The notes: generated by a model from the sequence alone, not told the origin. A DNA stretch of 64,000 nucleotides from Juglans regia (GCF_001411555.2 NC_049909.1:15310686-15374685); one strand, 5' to 3'; counted from the first letter of the stretch, positions 32,901 to 44,190 are shown. Program-made: numbers and translations.

Positions 32901-35900
32901 GCATCAACAGTTGTTGGAGCCAATGAACTCTGAAAAGGATCAAGCACACGACTTTCCTAAATGGTGACTTGGATGCAACCGTGAAAACATACATGGCCAA
33001 CAAGTCTTGTGCAATCCTTGCAAGTATAGGATGATTAGCCTCATTAAGTTTCCACCAAATCAACAAGTTAAAAGAGGGGATCCAGGTCTCAACAATATAA
33101 TAAATACTGATCCACCTCTGTTTTGGCAATAGGAGATTCCAAGGTGGATGATGCTTGATATCACTCATCATACCATCGTGTCTCATTATCACCATAACCA
33201 TCATCTATGATTGTAGATGTTGGAGGGGGCTTATGTTCTCGGCTTGTGGTGGTAGAATTAAATGTCGCATTATACTCATACAAATCCACTAATAACTATC
33301 TCTCACTTGACACCAACTCTTTAGCCTGAGTCTCATTATAAATTTCAAGTGGAAACTAAGAAGTCCTAACTTGTTACGTGGATCAAGCACAACTGCAATC
33401 AACATCAACAAATTCAGCTTATCTAATAACGTTCAATATTTATTATATTTCCTTCTCATGCTTGTGGCCATGCTCATCAAACAATGATTATCACTTTGGA
33501 ACAGCCTAATCAACATTTTTTTGGAGTTGACAAATCTTTTGAAAATTGGTTCTAGTCATGACATACAAAGATCCAGAAAATCTCCTAGTCAGATGCGTCA
33601 TAAAAGATTTCTAAAAACCTTACAAGCACCTGCATTGTCTCCCACTCCTCAGGTCTAGGAGGCCCCATGCGTCCATCAATAAAGTAAGAGAAGAATTTGT
33701 AATCCTCACTTTCTATCCGCCTAAAAGCCTTCTCAAACTTCTCAGTTGTCTCCAACATCATGTATCTTGAGTTCAATTGAGTTGGTACAACAAGAGAGAA
33801 CATTTTCTTACAATCAATTTTTATTTTTATTTTTCTGCACACCTCTTAAATTTATTTAATCCTATAGCGTAGGAGCACACACATCATCAAAACATTGTCA
33901 CAACTTCATTCAATGAACAATAATCTAATTTCTAAATTTTTCCATGCAAAACAGGAAATCACAATTACACAACAACTAGTTTGCAACATGGCAAGCATGA
34001 CAAGTTTAAGACTCTAAAATGTAGATTCTAGTTCACTCAACTTTTCACAATTTACATCAAAATATGTCACAACATATTCAATGGGCAATAATTTAATTTC
34101 TAATTTTTTCATTCTAAAAAGTAAACTAAACCAAACATATAGCTCACTCACAATGGGAAATTGATCTCGGGTTACTGTTCAAGGTACCAACAATTTGCTC
34201 CAAAAATTTCAAAATGCCTATATATACACAGATAAACAAGTTAGACATCAAATAATAGGAAACATATAGATCAAAATTAATTTATTAAGGGAAACCGATC
34301 CTCCATATTATCGGTTATGGGTAAATCGATGGGCAACGCTAAGCTGCTGATGACAGGACGCACGAGGGAGGGAGGGGAGGGCTGCTGTACCGAATGGAGG
34401 CCAAAGGGAGAGTTGATGGTGAGAGGTCTGAGACATGAGAGAGAGACTGAGTGATGGTGAGGAGAGGAGGAGAAATGAAGGTGAAAGGAGGGAGGGAGGA
34501 AGGGAGGGATGGCGAGAGGTCTGAGAGATAAGAGAGAGACCGTGCGACGGTGAGGAGCGAAGGATAAATGAAGGTGAAAGGAGGGAGGGAGGAAGGGAGG
34601 AAGGAAGGGAGGGAACAACTGGCTGCTGTACTGAATGGAGGCCAAAGGGGAGAGTTGATGGCGAGAGGTCTGAGAGATGAGAGATGAGAGATGAGAGAGA
34701 GACTGTGTGATGGTGAGGAGAGGAGGAGAAATGAAGACGAAAGGGAGGGAGGGTACTCGGGTTAAGGCTTTAGCCAAGCCCTAACCCAAAACGACACCAT
34801 TTGTTTTATCAAACCAAATAGCTTCATTTTTGTTATTATTTTTTTGCTAACACATAATAATAAAACGGTGTCGTTTTAAATAAGAATAAAATAAAATAAA
34901 TTATAAATATATATAATTGGTTTGAACACAAACCAACCAATGTCGATTTATGTTGCTTTGGACCGCTGACCGACCGGTTCTCCACTGGTTTTGGCTGGTT
35001 CTAGAATCCAGCGGCTGGTTCCAGCCGGTTCTAGAATCTTGTGGCCGGTTCTGTCGGTTCCTGTTCTCTCCTAAGAGAATGCTTAGAAACCCATTCCATC
35101 TATGTTAACGTTTTTTAAACCCCAAGTAGTTATTGGTTTAGTCCAGCCTTGACCAACCAACATCTTTCCATGATTAAGGATTATCTGATACTTTTTTTTG
35201 ATAAGTAGGATTATCTGATACTTGAATTTGATTAGTATTGGACCTTGGTGTTTTAGAATAAAAGGAGTTCAGATTGACTTGTATAAATCCAATTTTGTAC
35301 AAAGTTAGAGTGCTGAACATTACCTAGTAACATGCATTTGAAAATTCTCGGGCAAAAGGAGTGTTAATTACTTTTGCTTCTGTTATTTGTTTGGAAAGAA
35401 AAGGAGAATTAAAGTGTATTCATTCCTACACGTTTATTTTAATAAATGATTTATTGACCATGGTTTTATTGTGCACTGATACTTTCGAGTCTTGAGGGTT
35501 CTTGTAAGACTTATCGAAACCATCTTGCTGTAAAAAAGTTTCCTCTTTCCTATCTTAGTGTTATGTCTTCACAATCACTTGAGAAGAACATGCTTTTTAT
35601 GTTCTGAAATTCTAGGCTGTCTACCACCGTCTGTTCCCTATCTAAGAAGGTGCAATACTGAGTTCCCAGATCCTTGCTTCAGAGTTTGGGTGGTGGCAAA
35701 CAGTTTCAGTAAAACATTTAAAGACACAAATGCATATAGGTATGACTTGAAAATGATGTTTATGGCCTTAAATAGTTTGGTTTTAACCATAAGATATGCT
35801 TGTTTTGTCAGTGTTGTTAATGATGGTTTATTTTATTTATTTATTTATTTATAAGTATATTTTATTTACTTACCAAAAGAGAAATGGTAGTTTATTTTAT

Positions 35901-35994
35901 TTGGTTTGGGGAGAAGATGAAATTGTATTAAAAACAAACAAAATTGCAAAAGGAGATGGTGGGAAGTCAATACAGTATCTAAAAAAGATAAAAG

Positions 35995-36035
<41 letters not shown>

Positions 36036-38687
36036 AATGAAATGAAATTTAACTTGGTTCAGTTCAATGATTTTCTTGTCTGAAGTCGAAGAAAATGGTC
36101 ACCGGAATCAATAGGTTTTTTAAACAGTGGGGTATATGGGCTGCTTGGAGAGATGCCCATTGCAACCGCAAGGAGACTTGGAAGCCATAGGGGGAATCGC
36201 AGGAAATTGATTGAATTAGAACCACTATATAGAAATTATGTTTTAATGTCCGATTAGGTAGGTGCTCGGCAGTTGGTGGGCAAGGAACATCAGAACTAGT
36301 AGTTTCCTTCATCAAAAGATGGGCATCAACCCAAGAGAAGCAAAAGAGTGGGGGGGACAAAGAGGAGAGATGAGAAGGGGGTGCTTTTTAGTCCTTAATG
36401 AAGATTGCTGTGTTGTTCGTGATGTTAATGCTGGAAGATACTTTCTCTGTATTCGACATTTGGTATATTAATAAATTCTTGTTTTACTTATCAAAAAAAA
36501 AAAAATGCTGGAAGATACTGCCCAAACTTTGTTTTTGATTAGTAAAACTTTATTGATAGTAAAAGGCATAGCCCAAGTACACATGAAGCATACACAGAAT
36601 ACACCCAATAACCACCAAGCACTAGTGATGGATACAAGCAAATTATGAAAACCGTCCCCATTACAAACAATGACCAAAGCCGAGGAAAATTGTGTTAAAA
36701 AATAATCTCTTCAACTCATCCTAGGAACACTCCTTATCTCCAAAGCACCTACCATTTCTCTCCATCCACAAACACCACATAATACAATGAATGATCATTT
36801 TACACAGCGACGATGTGAACATTACCCCAAAGACCTGCTTGTCAAGAAAACTGTCCATATACATTTGTTTCTAAAAGTATATTAAATCTTTTTCAGTAAA
36901 GTATCATATTAGAACTAAGCATTTTTGCACTAACTCCAATTTATAATCCTTTTTGCATTAATGTGACAATCACTGCATGGTTTTTCAATTATTCAAAGGG
37001 TTAATTGCTAAATTGATCCTTTGTGAATATTGTTAAATATCCACTGACATGGCTATAACGATACATGTGTCCATCTTTAAGCCCTCTATGGCTTTCCGCT
37101 TGTTGCAAGCTTTGCTAATTATTTTTAACGGCAAATAGGATTGTTTTGAAAAATTGAAAGCTCAATGGGTCACTTTCTGCATTTTTGAAAACTTGGGAGT
37201 TTTTTGACAAAGGGTAAAAACTCGAGGACGAGTAGTTAACCCTGTTTAAATGGTGGACACTTTTTTAGTTATATCTTTGGATAATATTTGCTTCTATACA
37301 CTTATAAAAAAATATATATATATTTGCTTCTAAAGTTTTCTTTATCATCTGCCTTTTTTACAGGTTTTAAACATACTGGCATCATCTAAAGAGCTAGCTG
37401 ACCTCATAAAGAATATGGATACTGTTTTCCATTTAAAACAAGCTGGATCAGGCAAATCAGTGCTTAATAGCTTATACAGATTTGTTCCTTCAATTCGTGA
37501 ACAGTTGCAGGTAGATTCACCTCCCTCCTTTATGCTAATGCCTTTGCTATGCCATTTTGATTAGCGTTTCAGGTTAACAAAAGAGCTCTCAAACATTTAT
37601 ACTGCCTCCATTCTTTTTGTTCAAGTATTCATACGGCCACCATTCTTGTAACTGAAAGTTGATCTTACTTCAAATGGAAATCTTCATCCCTCTGAAAACC
37701 AATAAAAAGTCATACAGTTCATCATGTGATGATGTTTGATGTCTTCTATGAACCATGATGAGTCTGCAGAGGGGCAATAGTTCATCATTGTGTACCATTA
37801 TATCTTACCCTAATGATTATTTTTGGTGTAATCTAATAATTACACTAGGACTGGGAGGATGGCTTGTGCGAGAGTGATACTGATGGATCTTTCCTGCATG
37901 AGAACTGGAATAAAGATTTACGTCTCTTCTGTGATGGGGAAGATGGTGGCCAACACCTACTTCAGGTTCTACAGTTTATTATTGCCATGTGTGTTTAATC
38001 CTAGTAATTGCTACAATAATCATTAACTATCTACACTAGAAGATCTCATCGAATTTTTCATGATTTTATTTGCAGCTGTTTATACTGAGAGCAGAAGCTG
38101 AGTTACAAGCAATTTCCGGTGATAACCTTGCTGACAACCTGAAGTGCATAGATTCATTGAAAGAACGGGTGAGCTGCTTGTTTGGTGGGCATGCTGTTAG
38201 GACGCTGTCATTTTCCCCAGAAGCGAATCGGTATTCAAATTCCCGTGATGACAAATTCAAGCCCAGAAGAGAGGGAAACCACGCATTATCAGAAATCAAA
38301 TACAAGGGTGACTGGATGAAGCGCCCAATCTCTGACGATGAGGTTGCATGGCTAGCAAAACTGCTGGTCAGGTTTTCTGCTTGGCTAAATGACAGTCTTG
38401 GACTGAACCAAGCAGTGAGCAGCCAGGAGAGCTCCGCGTGGTCTTATGTCGAGGTGTCAAGCGATATGGGCAATGTGTGCGGGCCAACAGAGACGATGAA
38501 AACTGTGGCGTGTGCTATTGGGTCTAGGCTTCTCGTTTTGGGTTCATCGGTGGTGAGTCTAATGAGGAAACATGGTCTGAGGGTGAACCTTAGGATGTTA
38601 GCCTCAAAAAAGATTATGATGGTTTTGCTTTTGTGTGCTGTATTTAGCGTACTGAAGAAAGTTTTTGGACCGTCTCATAGGGTATAG
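30000..38687 (+). CDS. SMPD4: SMPD4-like (neutral sphingomyelinase 3 family) membrane protein, four exons
   Basis: The exons are 30000-31496, 37364-37510, 37849-37965 and 38076-38687; all borders are GT-AG and the frame is preserved. The product is about 790 residues from the first ATG of an ATG-ATG pair, after a (CT)n leader. Family-like blocks are the helical N-terminal part (LNVFEYYLFWFAYYPVC), RSWNAWIQRPLYRFILRTFL with the following EVFDVWISYLEPWSISWDDF, the YVLSNYLYYSSLVMHFIGFA block, and PISDDEVAWLAKLLVRFSAW. A hydrophobic segment near the end (KKIMMVLLLCAVFSVLKKVF) matches the C-terminal anchor of this family. Animal SMPD4 works at ER and nuclear-envelope membranes and is reported to hydrolyse sphingomyelin; plants lack sphingomyelin, so the plant role is open. 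The assignment rests on remembered family patterns. Intron 1 (31497-37363) is 5.9 kb and full of transposon insertions, so correct splicing matters. Confidence 0.8.
31945..31987 (+). mobile_element. Ultra-short poly(A) insertion A with 12-bp TSD
   Basis: AATTGGGTAGGG at 31945-31956 is repeated at 31976-31987. The insert between is only 19 bp: tgtaccgat followed by an A run. Confidence 0.75.
32035..32095 (+). mobile_element. Ultra-short poly(A) insertion B with 17-bp TSD
   Basis: AAGTTTATAATGAGTTT at 32035-32051 is repeated exactly at 32079-32095. The 27-bp insert is tacttat, about 19 A, then one G. This is a retrotransposition signature with almost no element body. Confidence 0.85.
32850..33845 (-). 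pseudogene. Degenerate hAT transposase remnant
   Basis: On the minus strand, about 33842-33585 reads VVPTQLNSRYMMLETTEKFE and RPEEWETMQVLVRFLEIFYD, equivalent to the VPTRWNSTFLMLE region of hAT transposases. About 33080-32870 reads LIWWKLNEANHPILARIAQD and FTVASKSPFRKV, the dimerisation block in which the usual ASES is changed to ASKS. The reading frame is broken several times. The BED finger and N-terminal part are not recognisable. It is a fossil of an hAT related to the intact one at 21073-25836. Confidence 0.85.
34345..34760. repeat. Repeated GA-rich leader in the decayed hAT
   Basis: Units of about 115 bp contain ggcgagaggtctgagagat, gagagagac.gtg, atggtgagga and gaaggtgaaaggagggaggg; I count three. 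The flanking ggctgctgta.tgaatggagg occurs twice. The apparent minus-strand ORF here follows the repeat and is not considered a gene. Confidence 0.75.
35177..35223 (-). mobile_element. Ultra-short poly(A) insertion C with 17-bp TSD
   Basis: AGGATTATCTGATACTT at 35177-35193 is repeated exactly at 35207-35223. The insert is 13 bp, ttttttgataagt, which is acttatcaaaaaa on the minus strand, matching the tails of the other insertions. Confidence 0.85.
35224..36426. other. Middle of SMPD4-like intron 1
   Basis: There are no coding exons here. A run of about 36 A lies at about 35998-36033 after aaaaagataaaagat. A possible further short insertion lies at about 35823-35901, where atggtttattttattt recurs as atggtagtttattttattt around ttacttaccaaaagag, but the repeat is imperfect. 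Confidence 0.45.
36427..36519 (+). mobile_element. Short L1 3'-tail insertion D with 16-bp TSD
   Basis: AATGCTGGAAGATACT at 36427-36442 is repeated exactly at 36504-36519. The 61-bp insert ends cttgttttacttatc followed by A's. This is the longest of the set and shows the likely 3' end of the source element. Confidence 0.88.
36532..36870 (-). mobile_element. Truncated LINE-1 (L1) fragment, zf-RVT region and 3' end
   Basis: On the minus strand the sequence reads MIIHCIMWCLWMERNGRCFG, then DKECS, a stop in place of the usual Trp, and DELKRLFFNTIF. This is the C-terminal cysteine region typical of plant L1 ORF2. The 3' end, tcaataaagttttactaatc plus A's at 36532, nearly matches the tail of insertion D. 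The 5' part is missing. Confidence 0.8.
37284..37332 (+). mobile_element. Ultra-short poly(A) insertion E with 13-bp TSD
   Basis: ATATTTGCTTCTA at 37284-37296 is repeated at 37320-37332. The 23-bp insert is tacacttat, an A run and a short AT tail. It lies only about 30 bp upstream of the exon 2 acceptor. Confidence 0.7.
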
Positions 38688-38983
38688 TGTAGATGAGAAC
38701 AGAACAACAAAAATGCAGAATGGAAAAGGTATAAAAATATATGGAATGAAAATTGTAGAGTTTCTTTTTCTCGCAAGGTACTTCTCTCTCATCCCTTTGT
38801 AATTTTGTATGAGATGTGCAGAGTGAAAAAATCTACAGGCTATGTTCTATGTGTTCTTGGCCTACAGTAACTACCTTCAATGCCTTGCTTTTATTTCTGA
38901 ACTTATATTCCTTTATTATTATTATTTTTCTTTCTGATGCTGCTGTTAATTTTCTTTCTATTGTGCGGTCATTAGTGTAGATC
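38688..38983 (+). other. 3' flank of the SMPD4-like gene
   Basis: Presumed 3'UTR and downstream sequence, up to the LTR element's target site. No coding sequence is seen. Confidence 0.5.
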
Positions 38984-38988
38984 ATATA

Positions 38989-39320
38989 TGTTGAGAATGT
39001 GTTTCACACCACCGACCGTAAGGAGGTCTTGTGGTCACATAATAGGCAGCGTTCTGTGCCTTGGCCATTCACCTTGGTCCATGGCCTCTTCTGCTTGTCT
39101 CTCCCATTATCCCCTATTAATCGGAAAAGATGTCTCCCGTAACACTGGGATCCACTCAAGGATTTTATCCCCGCAGAAACAGGGATGTCTCTCCTCGAGT
39201 TGCAGGCCTTTTGTCTGAGGGAACCTTTGATGAAGGCCTTCGACAAGCCTTCTAGAACGTATGGATGGGCTTGGCCTTTAAAGATGGGCTTGAAGCCCAA
39301 AGGCCTAAATATCACGTCCA
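38989..39320 (-). repeat. Element 1, 3' LTR (332 bp, internally deleted)
   Basis: It starts TGTTGAGAATGTG and ends CACGTCCA, and aligns with 46576-47017 along its length. It lacks about 110 bp corresponding to roughly 46648-46764, which includes the LTR's TATA box. Confidence 0.9.
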
Positions 39321-39749
39321 GTTACTCTGCTAATTCGCTTTGAGGCACCTCATGGGAAATTAATCATTCAAAAATATTTATTGCTTGCCTTGCTAGTTTG
39401 TAAGAGTTTACACGTGCCTTTTCCTCTTTTGGCCGTAGTTTAAGCCAAGTGACGTCAAATATAACTGTTCTCGCTAATTTTATGATTTTCAAAAAGAAGT
39501 GTAATTGCCGGCGCAGCCAACCCTTTGGATTCCCAAAGACCCTCATGATTTCCTGTCTCGCATGCTTCATGCGCCATTTGTTTCTCGTAACTTCTTTGGT
39601 TACTTTCCTTTGCCCTTCCATCTTTCTTCTACCTTTTCGCATTTTCCTCTTCCTCTCCATTCTCTGTTTCTTCTCCTTCTTTGGATTTCCCTTTACTCTG
39701 CTCCATTTCCCTTTGTTTTTCCCTGTTTCTTTTTCCAAAGTATTTCTCC

Positions 39750-42170
39750 ATGGTTAGTCGTGATTTTGTCAAAATACCCTCTAGTCAAAAGCCTGAATCT
39801 TCTCTCTCCTGTGAACCCACTTCCTTCAATGGGTATTCATGGCGTTCGGTCCTAAATGTAGACGACCTAACCAATGGGCCCAGTTTTCCCTTCATCCGCT
39901 CAGTGCGTGATGTCCTTCATTTTCTGAAGCTTGCTCCTGCCCAGTTTCACAGTAAAGCCTAGCGCATGCTAATGTGCGCCTGCGTTGTCTTCTGCCGCAC
40001 TTTACAGCCCCTTGGAGAGAGGTACCCAGACCTCACAGCGAAGGAATTACTTTCTTTCTACGGGATGGTGTCATTGCTGGGGAATATTTGCAACTTTCAT
40101 GTGTGCGGGCAATGCCTGGCGGCCTTTGAAGGACGCTATTCCAATGCCAAATAGTGGACGAGTAAGTGTTTCTTAATTTCTGGTAATGGTTGGAAATATC
40201 CTGTTAATGAGATGCTAATAAAGGATTAGCGCATTACTACTAATTGAGAGCGTGTCCTGGAGGATAAGCATCTGTCACTGGTGCTAACTAGCAGTCAACA
40301 AGATTGCGTGAACCTTGTTCGCGAATGGGCGAAGGACCACAACTGTGACAGCCTGTGGTCAAAAGACCTTTCTGATCTCAGTATCGAAAGGTTTTTGACA
40401 ATGCCCAATCGCGCCCACTTGAGGGGCGCGAAGCTTAATCCTGTTTCTCCTCCGATGAAGTAGAGTGCTCCCTAGACTAGGGGACCAAAAAGGAAGCGCT
40501 CTTGCACTGAGGGGGCGACACCTAGAAAAATTACTGACTCCCTGAAGAAATTGCGTTGTCGTTTCTGGTTAGGCCGCGCAGGTGACGTCCCTCGCCAAGA
40601 CTTCCCCGTTAGTAAGCCCGGGTCTTGATGACCTGGGCTCTCTGATGAAACAAACCCTTGAGGACCTTTCACTGGTCTATGATCACGAGCTCCCCTCGGG
40701 TAAATGATTCTGTGGGCGTATCTTTTGAGTTCCCCTCAGTCCCTGTTGTTGATCCCGCGTCTGGTGGCGGGAGTGACTTGAATGACATGTACGTTGCCTC
40801 CTTGGGAGTGTCTAGGGAAGAAGCACTTGATACCCCTCCCCCTTTGGTTGATAACGCCGTGCCCGAAGCTGAAGGTGGCATTGCTAGGCTAAGATTTGTC
40901 CCCCCCTTCCCTGCATGTCCTTAACTTAGGTGACGAGGCTCCGTTCGTAGATCAAGTGGGGGTTGTTGAGGCAGGGACGCAGGTGGAGATTGTGTTGGCG
41001 GGCGAGCAAACCCACTCCAAGACGAGCTCGTTAGTGAGACACTTGGCGCTTGTGCTGAAAGTGACATGCCTGCGCCTATGCTAGAGGTGGCGGCCGCTTC
41101 AGACCTTATTTTGTGGTGCCCAGCACAGGTTGAGGCTAGTTTAATGGAAGATGTTGTCCGGGAGGAGGATGCAGGCCCTCAAACTTCTTTGCCTCCTTCA
41201 GAAGCTATTGTAGAGATGATCGGGCGCCCGAGAAGGCTGTTGGCTCCAGTAGGGCTCTTTTTCCCTTTTTTTTTGTGTTTGCTTTCTTTGGCATGTATTG
41301 GATCCTAACTTCATCGTGCTTGTGCAGAACACAGGAGCCTTAGCATCTTGGACTGTGGAGGAGAGGACCAACTTGGAGGAGGAAGTCTTCGAGAGACAGA
41401 AGTTTTCCTTTTTTGCCAAGTAAGAAAATAGCCTACTTAAGGGTGAGAGAGACCACTTACGATGTTGCCTAGAGCAGGTTGATGGTCAAGTCTAATCCTT
41501 GGAGGCTGAACTTGACTCTCTCCGCAATGAGTTGTCTAGCCTTCGATTCGAACTTCTCCATGTTGAAGGTCTCCACGCCCGGGACAGCTTTGCTCTGCAT
41601 GCGGCTGAGCTGGAGAGGGCTGCAACTCAGGCTGAGGTCCGGCTCCTTCAGGAGGCGTTGGACTCCTCTGAGCGCTCCTGGGTTGATGTTGTGAGGAAGT
41701 CGCAGGAGGTAGCCGTTGCTTTGGCCCAAAAGAAGTCGGTGTTCTAGAAGGAGTGCCATGAGAAAGATATCAAGATCAACAAGCTGCAAGGTACATTGGT
41801 TCAGGCGGAGGCGGCTTTTGACCAGTACAAAAAGGATCGCGCAGAGCTTGATGCCCATCAAGACCGCCAAGTTGACACTATGGCCAGGTTGGCTAGAGAG
41901 TTAAGTGAGCTGTGGGAGCTCTGTGCCAGGTTGGAGTCCTAGCTGACTGTTGTTAACAATGAAATTGTATGACTGCATCCTCAGCTAGCCACTGCTTGAG
42001 TTGTCCGAGATAGAGCTTTTGGGTATGGATACGGCGTAGGGCTGGCGCACCTGAAAGATTCACCTGCTGGCCAACCCTTAGATCGACTTGAGGAGTATAA
42101 ACTTCGGGAACTTCTTGCCTGATGCCGCCGCTTGCCAGTATGCAGATTCTATGGGTCGAGACGTAATGTC
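39750..42170 (+). pseudogene. Element 1 extra ORF (Transposase_28-like plus coiled coil), broken
   Basis: The reading starts MVSRDFVKIPSSQKPESS and continues FPFIRSVRDVLHFLKLAPAQ, a stop near 39960, then ERYPDLTAKELLSFYG and VREWAKDHNCDSLWSKDLSD. This matches element 2's 50069 ORF in order and wording (YPDLTA.E.LS.Y). It belongs to the plant 'putative gypsy-type transposon' (Transposase_28) pattern. A distal coiled-coil part is at about 41499-41950 (MEAELDSLRNELSSLRFELL, AQAEAAFDQYKKDR-like heptads), possibly joined by splicing. Several stops and frameshifts make it a pseudogene. Its function in any plant element is unknown. Confidence 0.75.
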
Positions 42171-42479
42171 GGATGTCTTTCCTCGTCCTCCACCTCAATA
42201 GTGACAATTGTATTTTTATATTTATTAAATGTTTAATTGTCAGTCCCCTGTTTTTGGGCATGTGTACATTATGTACCTTCTTCGAACATTTTGATCTATT
42301 GGTTCATGCTGCCTTATTCCTGTTTATGTTTTTGGCTTTTTTTCTTTTGTGGAGTTTTCCATTATTTAATCTCTCACGTCCATGGGCCTATCTTTATTCA
42401 CGGGTAAACTTGTGAACTGAGGCTTTATGGTTGTACTACGCGGGGTCGTGAGCCTTGTGACCTCTACGCTCGTTGAGTT

Positions 42480-42955
42480 GCCCTGCGAGTGTGTGACTTG
42501 CTTATGGTGGCTAATTTAGAGAGGGGTCGCGAGTCTTTCGACCTCTGCGCCCGTTGAAGCCTTTTATGGCTAATTTGGAGAGGGGTCGCGAGTCTTTTGA
42601 CCTCAGTGCCCGTTGAAACCTTTAATGGCTAATTTTGGAGAGGGGTCGTGGGTCTTTTGACCTCGGCCCCCGTTGAAGCTCTTTGGGGCTAATTTGGAAA
42701 GGGGTCACGAGTCTTTTGACCTCGACGTCCATTGAAGCCCTTTGTAGCTAATTTTGGAGAGGGGTCGCGGGTCTTTTGACCTTGGTGCTTGTTGAAACCC
42801 TTTGTGGCTAATTTTGGAGAGGGGTCGCGGGTCTTTTAACGTCGACGCGCGTTGAAGCCCTTTTGTGGCTAATTTTGGAGTGGGGTTGCGGGTCTTTTGA
42901 CCTCGGTGCCCGTTGAAGCCCTTTTGTGGCTAATTTTGGAGAATGTGTATCCACT
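42480..42955. repeat. Element 1 tandem array, about 60 bp x 8
   Basis: The unit is roughly gctaatttggagaggggtcg, cgagtcttttgacctcg, then gcccgttgaagccctttgtg. Copies differ by scattered substitutions. It lies between the extra ORF and the integrase end, the region where Tat elements commonly carry satellite-like arrays. Confidence 0.92.
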
Positions 42956-43041
42956 TCTATTTTCTTGAATCTCAACAATACTCATAAAAGGAAGAAGCAA
43001 TTTCTGATACAAGTAAGTAATGCATAAAGAAATGGAGTTTC

Positions 43042-44190
43042 TTAAGGATAGAACCTTTTCAGATGCTCGGCGTTATAGGGGTGTTGCAATTCTCTTCCCT
43101 CGCTGTCTTTTAGTCCATATGACCCTAGGCGGCCGGTGGTGGTCACTATGTAGGGCCTTTCCCACCGTGGACCGAACTTCCATTCATCTTGGATAGTGAC
43201 CCCCGCCTCTCTTAAGACCAGGTCGCCGACTTTGAATGACCTCGGCTTGATTCGTTTATTGAAGTATTGTTTAACTTTTCTTTTACTGAGGATGTTTTGG
43301 ATATTTGCTTCTTCTCTAACTTCTTCAAGGAGGTCTAACTGTTCGGTAAGAGCCCGGTCGTTCTTTGCTTGATCGAGGTGGTTGGCCTGGTAAGTTGGCA
43401 AACTGATTTCAGCTGGTGCGACCATTTCGCTTCCGTATGCCAGAGCGAAAGGCATTTCTCCCGTAGGGGTTTTCACCGAGGTTTTGTAAGCCCACAAAAC
43501 TCCTGTTAACTCTTCTGCCCAATCGCCCTTCTGGTTTCCTAATTTCTTCTTTAAGATCCTGAGTATAGATTTGTTTGTCGATTATTTTTGTCTGTTTGCA
43601 TGTGGGTGGCCTGGTGATGAATACTTTACCTCTATCCTGAGCTCCTGACACCACGCTCTATAATGCTCGGACTCGAACTGCTTCCCGTTGTCTAAGCGCT
43701 CGAAATTCCGAATCTGCACATGATGTTCTTCCACAAAATCCTTGTCCCGACTTTAGCCGTTATGGTAGCTAGGGCTTCTGCTTCTGCCCACTTTGTAAAG
43801 TAATCAACTGCTACTTTCATGTGTTTTACTCTGCCCTTCTCAGGTGGGAATGGTCCGACCAAGTCGGCTCCCCATTGGGTAAAGGGCCATGGGGAGAAGT
43901 CGCCCAATGGGGAGACGACAAAAGATAATCTTTCTGGTGGGCCATACGGAACTGGGGCATATGCTTGGCACTGGGTGCATCTCTTGGCAAACTATTTGGT
44001 ATCCCTAAGGGCGTTGGACTAGTAATACCCAATCCTCAGAGCCTTCTTCACTAATGCTTTCCCGCTGGATTGATTACCACAAACACCTTCATGTATTTTT
44101 GCAAGTACATATCGTGCTTCTTTAGGTGAGATGCACCTTAATAAGGGCGTTACGAATCCCTTTTTGTATAGGACCTCGTTGATCTTGACA
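43042..44190 (-). pseudogene. Element 1 integrase, inactivated
   Basis: From 44190 downward: the HHCC region reads IHEGVCGNQSSG, where the second zinc-binding His is Gln, followed by FAKRCTQCQAY. The core has QWGADLVGPFP with the first Asp and LDNGKQFESEHYRAW with the second. At the third catalytic position (HANRQK-stop-STNKS) the Glu codon has become TAA at 43582-43584. The C-terminal part, from VLWAYKTSVKTPTGEMPF to HPYNAEHLKRFYP at 43042, is open. The protein would be nonfunctional. Confidence 0.88.

Larger units (their letters stand above)
32178..35081 (-). mobile_element. Decayed hAT element in intron 1, 8-bp TSD (7/8)
   Basis: AGAGAATC at 32178-32185 and AGAGAATG at 35074-35081 flank a 2888-bp element. 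It starts TAGGGGTG and ends CTCTCCTA, a diverged inverse of the start. Terminal regions are rich in ggctggttccagccggttc words. Removing it restores ordinary intron sequence. It contains a decayed transposase on the minus strand, AAACGGTGTCGTTT near the right end, and a repeated GA-rich leader. Confidence 0.8.

Noticed and set aside
34277..34777. A 166-codon minus-strand ORF with signal-peptide-like start
   Set aside because: It reads through the repeated GA-rich leader units of the decayed hAT; the repeated peptide follows the DNA repeat.
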